From Terriglobia bacterium (lineage in GTDB: Bacteria; Acidobacteriota; Terriglobia; Acidiferrales; UBA7541): a stretch of DNA of 64,000 nt. Of this stretch, positions 43,804 through 56,715 are shown piece by piece. The notes under the pieces were generated by a model. It saw nothing but the letters and a program-made list of their open reading frames with translations. It was not told the origin of the DNA and made no database searches. The stretch is from positions 1 to 64,000 of the forward strand of contig JAIQEV010000016.1 in NCBI GenBank assembly GCA_020073585.1, written 5' to 3'. Every line of letters begins with the position of its first letter. Position 1 is the first letter of the stretch. The position numbers and the translations under genes are program-made.

Positions 43804-44564
43804 GCCTGGCACGCAGAATCCTTCCCTGCCTCGATACCGACGGCGCACGCGTGGTCAAAGGCGTCAATTTTGCCGGCCTCCGCGATGCCGGCGACCCCGT
43901 CGAGCTGGCCGCACGCTACAACGCGGAAGGCGCCGATGAACTGGTGGTGCTGGACATTGCGGCGTCGCGTGACCGCCGCCCCACCTTCCTCGATACCATC
44001 CGCCGTGTGGCGGCAGAGATGGCCATTCCTCTGACCGCAGGCGGCGGCATCCGCACCCTCGAGGACGCTCGCGCGGTCGTGCGCGCGGGCGCGGACAAGG
44101 TCACCGTCAACACCGCCGCCGTGCAGCGCCCGGAGCTGATCTCCGAGCTCTCGCGTGAATTCGGAGCGCAGGCAGTGGTCCTGGCCATCGATGCCAAGCG
44201 CAAAGCCGCTTCCTGGGAGGTCATGGTGCGCGGGGCGCGGGAATCTTCCGGGCGCGACGCCATCGTCTGGGCTCAGGAAGGCGTTGCGCGGGGCGCGGGG
44301 GAAATTCTGCTGACGTCGGTGGATCGCGACGGCACACAAAGCGGTTTCGACATCACCCTCACCGCCACGATCTCGCGAGCGGTCTCCGTGCCGGTCATTG
44401 CCTCGGGCGGCGCGAAATTGCCGGAACATTTCGTGGAAATCTTTACCGAAGGCGCGGCCGATGCGGCGCTGGCCGCCTCGATTTTTCATGACCAGTTGCA
44501 GCCCATTCGCGAATTAAAACAGTTTCTCGCGGCGCGCGGCGTCGAGGTACGTCTGCCATGCTGA
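43800..44564 (+). CDS. hisF: Imidazole glycerol phosphate synthase, cyclase subunit
   Basis: TIM-barrel cyclase of 254 residues that makes IGP and AICAR with HisH. Catalytic aspartates are in RILPCLDTD and VLAIDAKR. The phosphate-binding ends TAGGGIRTLEDA and IASGGAKLPEHF are intact. Here hisF precedes hisA, the reverse of the enteric order. The last seven bases overlap hisA. Confidence 0.96.
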   Translation: MSLARRILPCLDTDGARVVKGVNFAGLRDAGDPVELAARYNAEGADELVVLDIAASRDRRPTFLDTIRRVAAEMAIPLTAGGGIRTLEDARAVVRAGADKVTVNTAAVQRPELISELSREFGAQAVVLAIDAKRKAASWEVMVRGARESSGRDAIVWAQEGVARGAGEILLTSVDRDGTQSGFDITLTATISRAVSVPVIASGGAKLPEHFVEIFTEGAADAALAASIFHDQLQPIRELKQFLAARGVEVRLPC

Positions 44565-45247
44565 TTCCCTGCATCGATCTGCAGAACGGACAAGCGGTGC
44601 AGCTTGTGCACGGACGAAAGCGCGAGCTGGCCGTGGCGGATGTGTTTGGCCTGCTCGACAAATTCCAGAACTACCCCTGGCTGCACATCATCGATCTGGA
44701 TGCCGCGATGGGCAAAGGCGCCAATGACCGCCTCGTGCACGACCTCTGCTCGCAAGCGAAAAAAAAGTACGGAATGCAGGTGCGGGTCGGCGGCGGAATT
44801 CGCACGGTTGCCAGGGCCGCGGAAGTGATTGACTGGGGCGCGGAGCAGGTGATCATCGGCAGCGCGGCATTCGCGCGTGGCACGGTCAACGCACCCTTCT
44901 TCCGGCAGCTTGTAAAGAAAGTGGATCGCAAGCGCATCCTCGTGGCGCTGGATACAAAAAGAGGACACATCACGATTCACGGATGGCGCAAAGGCTTGGC
45001 TCTGCGCGCGGAGAGCCTCATGCCGGAACTGGAACCGTTCTGCGGCGGATTTCTTTGCACGGATGTGGACCGCGAAGGCACGATGAGCGGAGTGAATCTC
45101 GAGTGGTTTCGCAAGCTGCGCGGCGTTACCACGCATCCCATCATCGCCGCGGGGGGAATCAAGACGCGCCACGAAATCGCCGCCCTCGCGAAGATAGGCA
45201 TGGATGCTGCCGTGGGCATGGCCGTCTACAAAAATCGCCTGCGCTAA
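44558..45247 (+). CDS. hisA: ProFAR isomerase (HisA)
   Basis: TIM-barrel isomerase of 229 residues for the fourth step. IPCIDLQNGQAVQLVHG carries the catalytic aspartate. RVGGGIRTV and IAAGGIKTRHEI are the phosphate-binding loops, and CTDVDREGTMSGVNLEW holds the second acid. There is no sign of tryptophan-pathway dual function that can be judged by eye. It is last gene of the operon; about 100 bp of featureless sequence separate it from the convergent receptor gene. Confidence 0.94.
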   Translation: MLIPCIDLQNGQAVQLVHGRKRELAVADVFGLLDKFQNYPWLHIIDLDAAMGKGANDRLVHDLCSQAKKKYGMQVRVGGGIRTVARAAEVIDWGAEQVIIGSAAFARGTVNAPFFRQLVKKVDRKRILVALDTKRGHITIHGWRKGLALRAESLMPELEPFCGGFLCTDVDREGTMSGVNLEWFRKLRGVTTHPIIAAGGIKTRHEIAALAKIGMDAAVGMAVYKNRLR

Positions 45248-45350
45248 ATCGCCGGAGACGGTTCGCTGCGGTGCCCGGCGCTATCCGGACGAGCTGGCCC
45301 TCCTGGTGATTACTAGGCCGGGGCTTGGGTTCTTCTGCCGCAGGAATTCA

Positions 45351-47870
45351 TCAGAATAGAACGTCAAAATCGAGCAAAACCCTGCGGTGGATATTTCCGA
45401 AGAAGATGCCGTATCGCGGGTCTGCCGCATTCGCATGTACTTCCAGAGGATTGAAGTGATTCGTCAGATTCTGAACGGTTGCGGATAACCGGACTGCATA
45501 TTTGGGCATGACCTGGAAATCCTTGGACCCTCGCAGGTCAAAGGAAAAGTAATACGGAAATCGCTTCTGCGTGCCAGAGCCTTGCAGGACGTACTGCTGG
45601 TACACATCCGTCGGCTGGTAAGGAAAGCCATTCCGCAGTTCGATGTGCGGGGTTATCCGCACCTTCCGTGGCAGGGCGTACGTTCCCCAGAAAAGAAACC
45701 GATTGGGAATTTCACTGGGCAAGCTCGCGATCAAATTCTGCCGCACGATCGGGAATGGAAGATCTCCCAGATATTCGTTCGCATCGCCAATGTTTCCGCG
45801 CGCAAATTGCCGGACGTACGATGCGAAGAACTGCCGCCGTCCTTCGCCGCCTATCCTGGCGGTGAACTCATATTGGCGCGTCCGCGCAACCCCCGTCGAG
45901 CCCAGCACGAGAGCGTTCTGGTTCTGAATGATTTTGGGCTGGATCGAGATCAAATCTTGGGCCACGCTCTGCAGGTACTTCACCCGCAGGGTCACCAGAC
46001 GCGTTACCGGCCGCTCGACCTCGACATTCCATGCCAGGCTATACGGAGCAAAGTTCCCGCTGGTCTGCGATCGATCCACGAACGGGAACTTCGATTGCGC
46101 CTTCTGCTCCGTAATGTTGAGGTACTGGATCGGATTCCCGAGAATCCCGCCGGAAGGGCCGTACCAAGTGACGGTCTGCAGGGGATAGCTGCCGAATGCA
46201 TAGACATTCAGCGGCACGGAATCGTAGAACACGCCAGCCCCGCCGCGCACCACCGTCTTTCCGTCCCGGAACGGCGTCCACACGAATCCCAAGCGCGGCG
46301 CGGTGCGCGTGGTATGGCTGATGGTCTGCCCTTCGACGCGAATCCCGGCCTCCAAGGCCAGGCGCGGATTCAAAACCCAATGATCCTGCGCGTAAAGCGC
46401 CGGTTCCGTGTCGGAAAGTGCGAACCTGCCGCTGCCGCTGAAGACAATCCGCTGCAACAGGTGTCCGCTGGCATCCTGAATCTGCACCGGGCTGCCCGAG
46501 AACTGGCCTTCGTTTTCACTGTGTCCCAACAGCGAACCGATTTGCAGCGTGTGTTCCCCGCTAAAATGCAGCTTCGGCAGCGTCCAGTTTTCTATCCATG
46601 CAAATCGTGTGGCGTCTCGATTTTGCCGGCTGAAGTAATTCCCCTGATTCCCGGCCGGATTCAGAATCATGTCTGCCGGGCCCTGCGGTTGCTCCCCGCT
46701 CCCGATGCGCGTAACGGCGAATGTGCTTTGCAGTACACCGCCGGCAATCGACAGCCGGTCCAGAATCGCGCTGGTGGACTCATGAACATTGGCGTTGGGC
46801 GTGACGGGCTGCGGATTGAAGTAATCCAGCCCCGCATACCGCACGGAATGCGGCGCGAGATGGTAGCTAAAGGTAAGCACCTGGGTGGAGGAAACGATCC
46901 AATCCGCCTGCGTGAAGGAATTGATCGCCGTGGATCGTGTTTCATTCACGGGGAATGGCAGCGTGCGCACCTCCTCCTTGTTGAGCAGGTATTCCGCACC
47001 TTCCAGGAAATAGAGCCGGTTGGCGATCAAGGGACCGCTGAAGTTCAGCCGCGGAGTCGCCGTCTTCAGCCCCACCAGGTGTCCGCTCCGAATTCGAAAT
47101 TCCGGCAGCGGGTCATTCAGGCTGAACTCCCACTTGTCCCCTCCCCGGCGCGTCTCTGCGGTGACCACCCCGGCCGTGAATCTTCCGTATTGCGCCAGGT
47201 ACGGCATCTCCGAAACGGAGATCGTTTCCACGCTATCGATGGGCACGCTCAGTCCGAAGCTTCCCGTGGCGGGATCGGTCACATCCACGGAATTGACGAG
47301 CAGCGCGCTGTGGTTTTCGCCATAGCCGGCGATTCTCACAGTGCCGTCTTTGCCGCGCACGATTCCCGGAATGAGCGGCAGCGCGTCCGCCAGCGTTGCG
47401 GGTCGCGAGGGCGTTTCCTTGGCTTCTGCTGGCGCCAGGGTCGTCTGGCTACTGGAGCTTTCCGCGACCGGATCTGTGACCATTCCTTGTACCGTGATGC
47501 TCTGCTGGTTCAAAATCTGCTTAGCCAGGACGATGTCAATCTCCGGAGTATCACGATTGGCCTGGATTTCTACCGTAATTTGATTGCTGACGTAACCCTC
47601 TTTACTGATCGTGATGAGATAGCTTCCAGGACCCGGAACGCTGAGACTCACCTTTCCGTTTGCGTCTGCCGGCAGGCTCGCCACGAGCTTTCCTTCGCGG
47701 CGGATCTCCCCCAGCGCGCCCTCTACCTGCTGATTCTTCTCATCAATTACATTGATGTGGATGTTGACCGCTTCGCGGTCGCTCGCCGGTCCGAGATCTC
47801 GATTCGTCGCCCGTACCGGGACGCTGAAAACCACATGCAACGCAAGGCAGACGGCCAGTAGCCGCACCAT
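45351..47870 (-). CDS. TonB-dependent-receptor-like outer-membrane protein with a carboxypeptidase-regulatory-like domain
   Basis: An 839-residue outer-membrane protein. A signal peptide (MVRLLAVCLALHVVFSVPVRA) is followed by a carboxypeptidase-regulatory-like beta-sandwich (INVIDEKNQQVEGALGEI, GPGSYLITISKEGYVS). Next come a plug-like region (LADALPLIPGIV, LLVNSVDVTDPATG) and a long beta-barrel ending in phenylalanine (LLDFDVLF). This architecture is abundant in Acidobacteriota and Bacteroidota; the substrate cannot be deduced. I start at 47870 because the signal begins there; in-frame starts at 47924 and 47960 add residues before it. No transport partners are adjacent. Confidence 0.82.
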   Translation of the reverse strand: MVRLLAVCLALHVVFSVPVRATNRDLGPASDREAVNIHINVIDEKNQQVEGALGEIRREGKLVASLPADANGKVSLSVPGPGSYLITISKEGYVSNQITVEIQANRDTPEIDIVLAKQILNQQSITVQGMVTDPVAESSSSQTTLAPAEAKETPSRPATLADALPLIPGIVRGKDGTVRIAGYGENHSALLVNSVDVTDPATGSFGLSVPIDSVETISVSEMPYLAQYGRFTAGVVTAETRRGGDKWEFSLNDPLPEFRIRSGHLVGLKTATPRLNFSGPLIANRLYFLEGAEYLLNKEEVRTLPFPVNETRSTAINSFTQADWIVSSTQVLTFSYHLAPHSVRYAGLDYFNPQPVTPNANVHESTSAILDRLSIAGGVLQSTFAVTRIGSGEQPQGPADMILNPAGNQGNYFSRQNRDATRFAWIENWTLPKLHFSGEHTLQIGSLLGHSENEGQFSGSPVQIQDASGHLLQRIVFSGSGRFALSDTEPALYAQDHWVLNPRLALEAGIRVEGQTISHTTRTAPRLGFVWTPFRDGKTVVRGGAGVFYDSVPLNVYAFGSYPLQTVTWYGPSGGILGNPIQYLNITEQKAQSKFPFVDRSQTSGNFAPYSLAWNVEVERPVTRLVTLRVKYLQSVAQDLISIQPKIIQNQNALVLGSTGVARTRQYEFTARIGGEGRRQFFASYVRQFARGNIGDANEYLGDLPFPIVRQNLIASLPSEIPNRFLFWGTYALPRKVRITPHIELRNGFPYQPTDVYQQYVLQGSGTQKRFPYYFSFDLRGSKDFQVMPKYAVRLSATVQNLTNHFNPLEVHANAADPRYGIFFGNIHRRVLLDFDVLF

Positions 47871-48311
47871 TGCCGGAGCAGTTACGTTGTCAATTTTTGT
47901 CGGGCGCAACAAAGGCAGAGCCATTTCAAAAATCCATTTCAGACCGCACAACTTTCGCACTCATCCGGCTTCAGGATGTCCGGGGCTTTCCCGTCTAAGA
48001 TGTCCACCACTATTGGAGAGTTGCTTCCCCGAACCAGGAGACTGTTGCCTTGAGTCAGTCTACCTCACACAGCCGCAGACCGTGCAATTGGATTTAGCTC
48101 GCATTTCGATGGCGTTTGTGCGGACGATGGGAGACGTGAACCGCTTCCGGCGCGGGAAGCAGGTAGCGAGTTACCCGGGACTGATTCCGCAGGGGGATAG
48201 ATCGCTAGATGCCGCCCTGGTTGACCGCTTCGTGGTCACGTCAGAAACGGGCGACTCTGTTCTCTTTCCCGAGAAAAGGTGTGGAAAAAGGATGCCGGGT
48301 TATGGCTCTGC
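47871..48311. other. 441-bp region between the receptor gene and rho
   Basis: Contains the upstream region of the minus-strand receptor, possible in-frame extensions of it to 47960, and an IS110-type transposase remnant at about 48106-48210. The rest up to the rho stop shows no gene, RNA or clear terminator. Confidence 0.5.
48106..48210 (+). pseudogene. Remnant of an IS110-family transposase
   Basis: A plus-strand stretch encodes MAFVRTMGDVNRFRRGKQVA and continues SYPGLIPQGD. This resembles the conserved C-terminal transposase_20 region of IS110/IS116/IS902 transposases (pattern GDVxRFxxxKQVASYxGLxP). The similarity stops abruptly after about 35 codons, there is no start codon or catalytic DEDD domain, and no flanking repeats are visible, so it is a dead fragment. 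The match is from recognition of the motif. Confidence 0.6.
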
Positions 48312-49571
48312 TCAAGCTGGCGCGGACATGGAGCCGAGGAACTCGCCGTTGGACTTAGTCTTGGTCAGGCGGCTGAGGAGCAGTTCCATGGCTTCCACGG
48401 TCGAAAGCGGGCTCAGCACCTTGCGCAGCACCCAGATGCGGCTCAGCTCGTCGGGCGGCAGCAGGATCTCGTCCTTACGCGTGCCGGAGCGCTGGATGTC
48501 GATGGCCGGAAAGACGCGCTTGTCGGAAAGGCGCCGGTCCAGGTTGATTTCCATGTTGCCGGTGCCCTTGAACTCCTCGAAGATCACGTCGTCCATGCGG
48601 CTGCCGGTGTCGATCAGCGCCGTGGCGATGATGGTCAGCGAGCCGCCTTCTTCGATGTTGCGCGCGGCGGCGAAGAAGCGCCGCGGGCGCTGCAGGGCGT
48701 TGGCGTCAATACCGCCGGAAAGGACTTTTCCGGAAGGCGGGGTGACCGAGTTATAGGCGCGCGCCAGGCGGGTGACCGAGTCCAGCAGGATCACCACGTC
48801 GCGCTTGTGCTCGACCAGGCGCTTGGCCTTTTCCAGCACCATTTCCGCGACTTGCACGTGGCGCTGCGGCGCCTCGTCGAACGTCGAGCTGATGACCTCG
48901 CCCTTCACCGTGCGCTGCATGTCCGTGACTTCCTCGGGCCGCTCGTCAATCAGCAGCACGATCAGCGCGACTTCCGGATGATTGGTGGTGATCGAATTCG
49001 CAATGGACTGCAGCATCATGGTCTTGCCGGTACGCGGCGGCGCCACGATCAGCCCGCGCTGCCCCTTGCCCACCGGGCACAGCAGGTCCAGCACCCGCCC
49101 CGTCAGGTTTTCCTTGGTCGTCTCCATTTTCAGGCGGCCCTGGGGATAGAGCGGCGTCAGGTTGTCGAAGAAAATCTTGCTGCGCGCCACTTCCGGATCT
49201 TCGAAATTGACCGCTTCCACCTTGATCAGCGCGAAGTATCGCTCGCCGTCCTTCGGCGGGCGCACTTGGCCGGAAACCGTGTCCCCGGTGCGCAGGTCGA
49301 ACTTGCGGATCTGCGACGGCGAGACGTAGATGTCGTCCGGCCCGGGGAGATAGTTGTATTCCGGCGCGCGGAGAAACCCGAAGCCGTCCGGCAGGCATTC
49401 CAGCACGCCCTCGGAGAAGATCAGCCCGTTCTTCTCGGTCTGCGCGCGGAGGATCTGGAAGATCAGCTCCTGCTTGCGCATGCCCGAGGCGCCCGGGATG
49501 TTCAGTTCCTTGGCGATTTTCGCCAGGTCCGTGATGTTCTGTTCTTTCAGTTCCGCAAGACTAATGCTCAT
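48312..49571 (-). CDS. rho: Transcription termination factor Rho
   Basis: Hexameric RNA-dependent ATPase of 419 residues that ends transcription. It has an N-terminal Rho-N helical domain ([20 protein letters not shown]), a cold-shock-like RNA-binding domain ([23 protein letters not shown] split over two strands) and an ATPase domain. The P-loop is APPRTGKT, with [25 protein letters not shown] and the R-loop SGGIDANAL. It lacks the long insertions seen in some high-GC Rho proteins. Single gene with ~210 bp upstream to lon. Confidence 0.97.
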   Translation of the reverse strand: MSISLAELKEQNITDLAKIAKELNIPGASGMRKQELIFQILRAQTEKNGLIFSEGVLECLPDGFGFLRAPEYNYLPGPDDIYVSPSQIRKFDLRTGDTVSGQVRPPKDGERYFALIKVEAVNFEDPEVARSKIFFDNLTPLYPQGRLKMETTKENLTGRVLDLLCPVGKGQRGLIVAPPRTGKTMMLQSIANSITTNHPEVALIVLLIDERPEEVTDMQRTVKGEVISSTFDEAPQRHVQVAEMVLEKAKRLVEHKRDVVILLDSVTRLARAYNSVTPPSGKVLSGGIDANALQRPRRFFAAARNIEEGGSLTIIATALIDTGSRMDDVIFEEFKGTGNMEINLDRRLSDKRVFPAIDIQRSGTRKDEILLPPDELSRIWVLRKVLSPLSTVEAMELLLSRLTKTKSNGEFLGSMSAPA

Positions 49572-49783
49572 GTACGTGTTTCCTTCGTGAGTTTCTGATA
49601 ACCGGGATTACCGATGAAAGCCTAGAAATACCGGATTGTTTCTATGGCGGCGCACCGCACTGGCGGATGAAAGCTTCTTACCCTGCCAGGATGGGCAAAC
49701 CAAATTCATTGCCACTGGTCGCAGCGCCAGACTTCGCAAACCCCTGCGGCCCGCGAAGCGGACCGGTCTGAACCGGGCGCTGC

Positions 49784-52189
<2,406 letters not shown>

Positions 52190-52229
52190 TAGGGCCCCTG
52201 AACTTCTCCCAGCGGCTCGGCGAGCGGCC

Positions 52230-53483
52230 TTAGCCGGCCTTTTCCAGCAAGCTCCAGTTGATCTCGTGGCCGCGCACCATCTCCGCGGTCACCACGAAGT
52301 CCCGCAACTTGCGCTGCATCGGCAGGTGATACATCAATTCCAGCATCAGGTCTTCCAGGATCATGCGCAGCCCGCGCGCCCCGACCTTGCGCTGCAGCGC
52401 CATGTCCGCCACCGTCTCCAGGGCGTCGTCGGTGAAGCGCAGCCGCACGTTTTCGAATTCGAACAGCCGCTGGTACTGTTTCAGCAGCGCGTTCTTCGGC
52501 TCGGTCAGGATGCGCACCAGCGCATTCTTGTCCAGATCGTTCATCACCCCCACCACCGGGAGGCGCCCCACGAATTCCGGGATCAGCCCGTAGCGAATCA
52601 GGTCCACTGGCTGCACGTGCTCGAGAATCTCGGTGTTGCGGCGCTGCGGCGTCGACGGCGTGGCGTCGGTGTGGAAGCCCAGCGAGCGCCGCCCGGAGCG
52701 CTTCTCGATCACCTTCTCCAGCCCCACAAACGCGCCCCCGCAGATGAACAGGATATTCGTCGTATCCACCGGCGTGAATTCCTGGTGCGGGTGCTTGCGC
52801 CCGCCCTGCGGCGGCACGTTGGCGACTGTCCCTTCCAAAATCTTCAGCAGCGCCTGCTGCACGCCCTCGCCGGAAACGTCCCGGGTGATCGACGGGTTCT
52901 CGTCCTTCTTGGCGATCTTGTCGATCTCGTCGATATAGATGATGCCCTGCTGCGCCTTCTGCACGTCGCCGTCGGCGTTCTGCAGCAGCTTCAAAATGAT
53001 ATTTTCCACGTCCTCGCCGACGTAGCCCGCTTCCGTCAGCGTCGTGGCGTCCACGATGGCGAAGGGCACGTCCAGCATGCGCGACAGCGTCTGCGCCAGC
53101 AGCGTCTTGCCCGTCCCCGTGGGCCCGATCAGCAAAATGTTGGACTTCGTCAGCTCGATCTCGCCCGGCTGCTTGTTCAGGAAGATCCGCTTGTAGTGGT
53201 TGTACACCGCCACCGCCAGCTTCTTCTTCGAGCGGTCCTGCCCGATCACGTAGCCGTCCAGAAACTGCTTGATCTCCGGCGGCCGGGGCAGGCGCTTGGC
53301 CGGCGCCGCCGCGCTCTGCTCCTTCTTCTCGTCCTCCAGGATGGTCTGGCAGACGTTCACGCACTCGTTGCAAATGTACGCCCGCGGATAGTCGGACGGC
53401 GAGCTGATCAGCTTTTCCACCTGCTCCTGCGTCTTATGGCAGAAGGAACAGCGCAACGGCTCGTCTGGATTGAATTTTTTCAC
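52230..53483 (-). CDS. clpX: ClpX unfoldase of the ClpXP protease
   Basis: AAA+ unfoldase of 417 residues that feeds substrates to ClpP. The N-terminal zinc-binding domain has CSFC and CNEC. Walker A GPTGTGKT, Walker [11 protein letters not shown], the pore-loop GYVGED and the ClpP-docking LGF loop (RRSLGFH) are present. It lies between clpP and lon on the same strand, the conserved arrangement. Confidence 0.97.
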   Translation of the reverse strand: MKKFNPDEPLRCSFCHKTQEQVEKLISSPSDYPRAYICNECVNVCQTILEDEKKEQSAAAPAKRLPRPPEIKQFLDGYVIGQDRSKKKLAVAVYNHYKRIFLNKQPGEIELTKSNILLIGPTGTGKTLLAQTLSRMLDVPFAIVDATTLTEAGYVGEDVENIILKLLQNADGDVQKAQQGIIYIDEIDKIAKKDENPSITRDVSGEGVQQALLKILEGTVANVPPQGGRKHPHQEFTPVDTTNILFICGGAFVGLEKVIEKRSGRRSLGFHTDATPSTPQRRNTEILEHVQPVDLIRYGLIPEFVGRLPVVGVMNDLDKNALVRILTEPKNALLKQYQRLFEFENVRLRFTDDALETVADMALQRKVGARGLRMILEDLMLELMYHLPMQRKLRDFVVTAEMVRGHEINWSLLEKAG

Positions 53484-53632
53484 CGGTGTAATGGCCTCAC
53501 GAAAACTTCGCCGTGGCGAAGCTTTACTTCCCTTAGTCTAGGCCGAATTTTCTCCGGGCGCGCACGAGAAACCCCGGAACGCTACTAACTGATTGAACAT
53601 CGCGCGGGGACGGCGGCGCGCCCGGCAGGCGC

Positions 53633-54253
53633 TTAGCGCTGCTTGTAAATGATGTCGTCAATGAGCCCGTATTCCTTGGCCTGCGCCGAGGTCATGATAA
53701 AGTCGCGCTCCACGTCCTTCTCGATGCGCTCCAGGGGCTGCCCGCTGTGGTGCGCCAGCAGCTTGTTCAGCGTATCGCGCATGCGCACGATCTCTTTGGC
53801 GTGAATGTCGATGTCCGTGGCCTGCCCGCCCAGCCCGGAGATCCACGGCTGGTGAATCAGGATGCGCGCGTTGGGCAGCGCGAATCGCTTCTTCGGCGCG
53901 CCCCCGGCCAGCAGCACCGCCGCGATGGAGGCCGCCTGGCCCACGCAGGTGGTCACCACGTCCGGCTTCACGAACTGCATGGTGTCGTAAATCGCCAGCC
54001 CCGCCGTGATCGACCCGCCCGGGGAATTGATGTACAGCTGAATGTCCTTCTCCGGATCTTCGGCCTGCAGGAAGAGCATCTGCGCCGCCGCCAGGTTGGC
54101 CACGTGGTCGTCAATCGGAGTCCCGATGAAGATGATGTGTTCCTTCAGCAGGCGCGAAAAAATGTCGTAGGCGCGCTCGCCCCGGCTGGTCTGCTCGACC
54201 ACCATGGGTACCAAGGTCGTGGCGTGATAGGAAGGTCCGTCGTAATTTTTCAT
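53633..54253 (-). CDS. clpP: ClpP protease proteolytic subunit
   Basis: Serine peptidase of 206 residues forming the ClpXP chamber. The catalytic serine lies in [11 protein letters not shown], the histidine in RILIHQPW and the aspartate further on near [23 protein letters not shown] is the substrate-binding strand region. It sits between tig and clpX. Confidence 0.97.
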   Translation of the reverse strand: MKNYDGPSYHATTLVPMVVEQTSRGERAYDIFSRLLKEHIIFIGTPIDDHVANLAAAQMLFLQAEDPEKDIQLYINSPGGSITAGLAIYDTMQFVKPDVVTTCVGQAASIAAVLLAGGAPKKRFALPNARILIHQPWISGLGGQATDIDIHAKEIVRMRDTLNKLLAHHSGQPLERIEKDVERDFIMTSAQAKEYGLIDDIIYKQR

Positions 54254-54301
54254 GGTTTGGAAAGTTGCGCTCGCAGGATCCGGTTTCGCACTGCTTCCTT
54301 A

Positions 54302-55588
54302 TTATTTGGCTTCGGTTGCGGCTGCGGCGACCGTCCGAATGCGGGCATTCTGCGCAAGCCAGTCGAGAGTTTTGTCACTTCGCAGCTTGGCTTTCATCCT
54401 ATCGAGCGACCCCTGCTTTGTCAACCGAGCCCGGATGGCTTCCGCCGATTCTCCGCTGTGTCCCGCGAGGTGTTCGATCTCCGCGTCCACATCCGCTTCG
54501 CTCACGTCGATCTTTTCCTCCGACGCGATGCGGTCCACGATCAGCTCCGCCTTCACGTCGTCGCTGGCGCGCTCCTGCTGGCGCTTGCGCAGCGACACCC
54601 AGTCCAGGTTGACCGCCCGCGGATCCACGCCCTGCGAAGCCAGCGAGCGCACCACCCGCTCCAGCCGCACGTCCATCTGGTGTTCCACCAGCGCTTCCGG
54701 CACCGGGAACTCGTGCAGCTTGACCAGCGCTGCCAGCAGCTTCTCGTGCACCTGCTCCTTCTTGCGGTGGTCGCGCGCCTCTTCCATGCGCTTGCGGATG
54801 TCCGCGCGCAGCTCCTCCAGCGTCTTCAGGTCGCTCACGTCCTTGGCGAATTCGTCGTTCAGCTCCGGCAGCTTCTTGGTCTTCAGCCCCTGCACGTCCA
54901 CCGCGTACTGATAGGTCTTGCTCGCCAGCTTGGCGTCCGGGTAGTCCGCCGGATAGACCACCTCGAATTCCTTGTGGTCTCCGGCCTGCACGCCCTTCAG
55001 GTTTTCGTTGAACGCTTCCAGCGTCTCTTCCGCGCCCAGGTGGCACAGCACGCGCTCCGCCGCGATCGGCTCGCCCTCGCCCGCCGGCGTGCCGTGCAGC
55101 TTCATCTCCACGAAATCGTCCTTCTCCGCCGCGCGCCCCTCCACCGGAGCGAACGTCGAGGCCCGCTCGCGCATCTCCTCCAGCGTCTTGGCCACGTTCT
55201 CGTCCGTGACGTGCATCTCCTCGACTTCGATCTCCAGGCCCTTATATTCCCCCAACGCGAACTCCGGCATCACTTCGAAGCTCGCGCGGAACTTCAGCGG
55301 GCCCCCCTCGGCGTAATCCAGCTTGTCCACCTGCGGCTGCGAGACCGGCGTCAGCTTCTGCTCCGCCACCGCGCGTTCCACGTGTTCCGGCACCAGCGAC
55401 TGCAGCACTTCGCCCTTGATGTCCTCCGCGAAGCGCCGACGGATCAGCGACAGCGGGGCCTTTCCAGGCCGGAAGCCCGGCACGCGCGCCACCCGCGCCA
55501 GTTCGCGGGCCACCTTCTCGGTCGCCTTCTGCACCTCTTCGGCGGGTACTTCCAGTTCCAATTCGCGGCGGCAGCTTGCTTCACTCAT
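54302..55588 (-). CDS. tig: Trigger factor chaperone
   Basis: Ribosome-bound chaperone and prolyl isomerase of 428 residues. The N-terminal ribosome-binding domain carries GFRPGKAP, the conserved docking loop. A PPIase-like middle domain (about 150-240; KDDFVEMKLHG) and a helical C-terminal arm domain follow. It heads the tig-clpP-clpX-lon cluster, which links folding of new proteins with their degradation. About 48 bp separate it from clpP. Confidence 0.95.
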   Translation of the reverse strand: MSEASCRRELELEVPAEEVQKATEKVARELARVARVPGFRPGKAPLSLIRRRFAEDIKGEVLQSLVPEHVERAVAEQKLTPVSQPQVDKLDYAEGGPLKFRASFEVMPEFALGEYKGLEIEVEEMHVTDENVAKTLEEMRERASTFAPVEGRAAEKDDFVEMKLHGTPAGEGEPIAAERVLCHLGAEETLEAFNENLKGVQAGDHKEFEVVYPADYPDAKLASKTYQYAVDVQGLKTKKLPELNDEFAKDVSDLKTLEELRADIRKRMEEARDHRKKEQVHEKLLAALVKLHEFPVPEALVEHQMDVRLERVVRSLASQGVDPRAVNLDWVSLRKRQQERASDDVKAELIVDRIASEEKIDVSEADVDAEIEHLAGHSGESAEAIRARLTKQGSLDRMKAKLRSDKTLDWLAQNARIRTVAAAATEAK

Positions 55589-55755
55589 TCGTCTTCCTTG
55601 TCTGGTGTGGCGCCGGGCTGGCCCGGCCGCCCTTCACGCTGGAAATAGATCCTCGCACTGACTTGGGTCGTACACTGCGTCGCGCCTTCACTGCTTGGGA
55701 CGCTTCCGAAAGTGGCAGGAAAAGGCCAACCGGCGAGAAAGCAACGCGAAGTTCA

Positions 55756-55784
55756 AGTATAGGGCACCCCTCGCGGACCGTCAA
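55756..55784 (-). promoter_or_regulatory. Sigma-70-type promoter of the tig-clp-lon cluster
   Basis: On the minus strand TTGACG (55784-55779) and TATACT (55761-55756) are separated by 17 bases, each one base from consensus. The start would be near 55749, about 160 bases upstream of the tig ATG. No heat-shock-type operator (CIRCE) is seen nearby. Confidence 0.7.
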
Positions 55785-55860
55785 CGGCGCCGGAGTTCCG
55801 GACGGAGTGCCTGCGGGGCGCCGGTTTCAGGTACAATCAGGACTTTTGCGGGAGACCCCG

Positions 55861-56715
55861 GTGAAAAATAGCGCCATTCTTCTCGTGCAGTGCCCGGACC
55901 GCAAAGGCCTCGATGCCACCCTCGCCGATTTCGTTTACCGCCATGACGGCAACGTCCTCCATTTCGAGCAGCACGTGGCCGCCGAGCTGGGCCTCTTCCT
56001 GGCGCGCATCGAATGGGACCTCGCCGGCTTCCAGATGGACCTGAAGGACTTCCCGCGCCTCTTTGCCCCGGTCGCCGAGCGCTTCCAGATCAAGTGGGAG
56101 CTGGCGCTTTCCGCGCACCGCCCGCGCGTCGCCCTTTTCGTCTCCAAGTACGACCACTGCCTCGTCGATCTCCTCTACCGCTGGCACAGCGGCGAGCTGC
56201 GCTGCGAGATCCCGCTGATCATCAGCAACCATCCCGACGCTCAGCGTCACGCCGATTTCTACAATATTCCCTATCACGTCATCCCCGTGAGCAAAGAGAA
56301 CAAGCCCGAAGCCGAGCGCCGTCAGCGCGAACTCCTCGCCGAGCACGGCGTCGAACTCGTCGTGCTGGCCCGCTACATGCAAGTCCTCTCCCCGGATTTC
56401 ATCCGCCACTATGCCCAGCGCATCATCAATATCCACCACTCTTTCCTCCCGGCCTTCATCGGCGCCCGGCCCCACCAGCAGGCCTTCGAGCGCGGCGTCA
56501 AGCTCATCGGCGCCACCGCCCACTATGTCACCGAAGTCCTCGACGACGGCCCGATCATCGAGCAGGGCGTCACGCGCATCTCCCACCGCGACACCCTCGA
56601 AGACCTGGTCCAGAAAGGCCGCGACCTCGAAAAAGTGGTCCTCTCCAGCGCCGTCGCCTGGCACCTCGAAAACCGCATCCTCCTCTACGGCAACAAAACG
56701 GTAATCTTTGATTAG
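55861..56715 (+). CDS. purU: Formyltetrahydrofolate deformylase
   Basis: Hydrolyses 10-formyl-THF to THF and formate, supplying formate for purine synthesis. It has 284 residues: an N-terminal ACT domain (AILLVQCPDRKGLDATLADF) and a formyltransferase domain with NHPDAQRHADFYNIPYH, NIHHSFLPAFIGARPHQQAF and the catalytic-aspartate region TEVLDDGPIIEQ. The start is GTG at 55861 with GGGAGA upstream. An open frame continues 95 codons further upstream through the tig promoter and is not used. Confidence 0.95.
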   Translation: MKNSAILLVQCPDRKGLDATLADFVYRHDGNVLHFEQHVAAELGLFLARIEWDLAGFQMDLKDFPRLFAPVAERFQIKWELALSAHRPRVALFVSKYDHCLVDLLYRWHSGELRCEIPLIISNHPDAQRHADFYNIPYHVIPVSKENKPEAERRQRELLAEHGVELVVLARYMQVLSPDFIRHYAQRIINIHHSFLPAFIGARPHQQAFERGVKLIGATAHYVTEVLDDGPIIEQGVTRISHRDTLEDLVQKGRDLEKVVLSSAVAWHLENRILLYGNKTVIFD

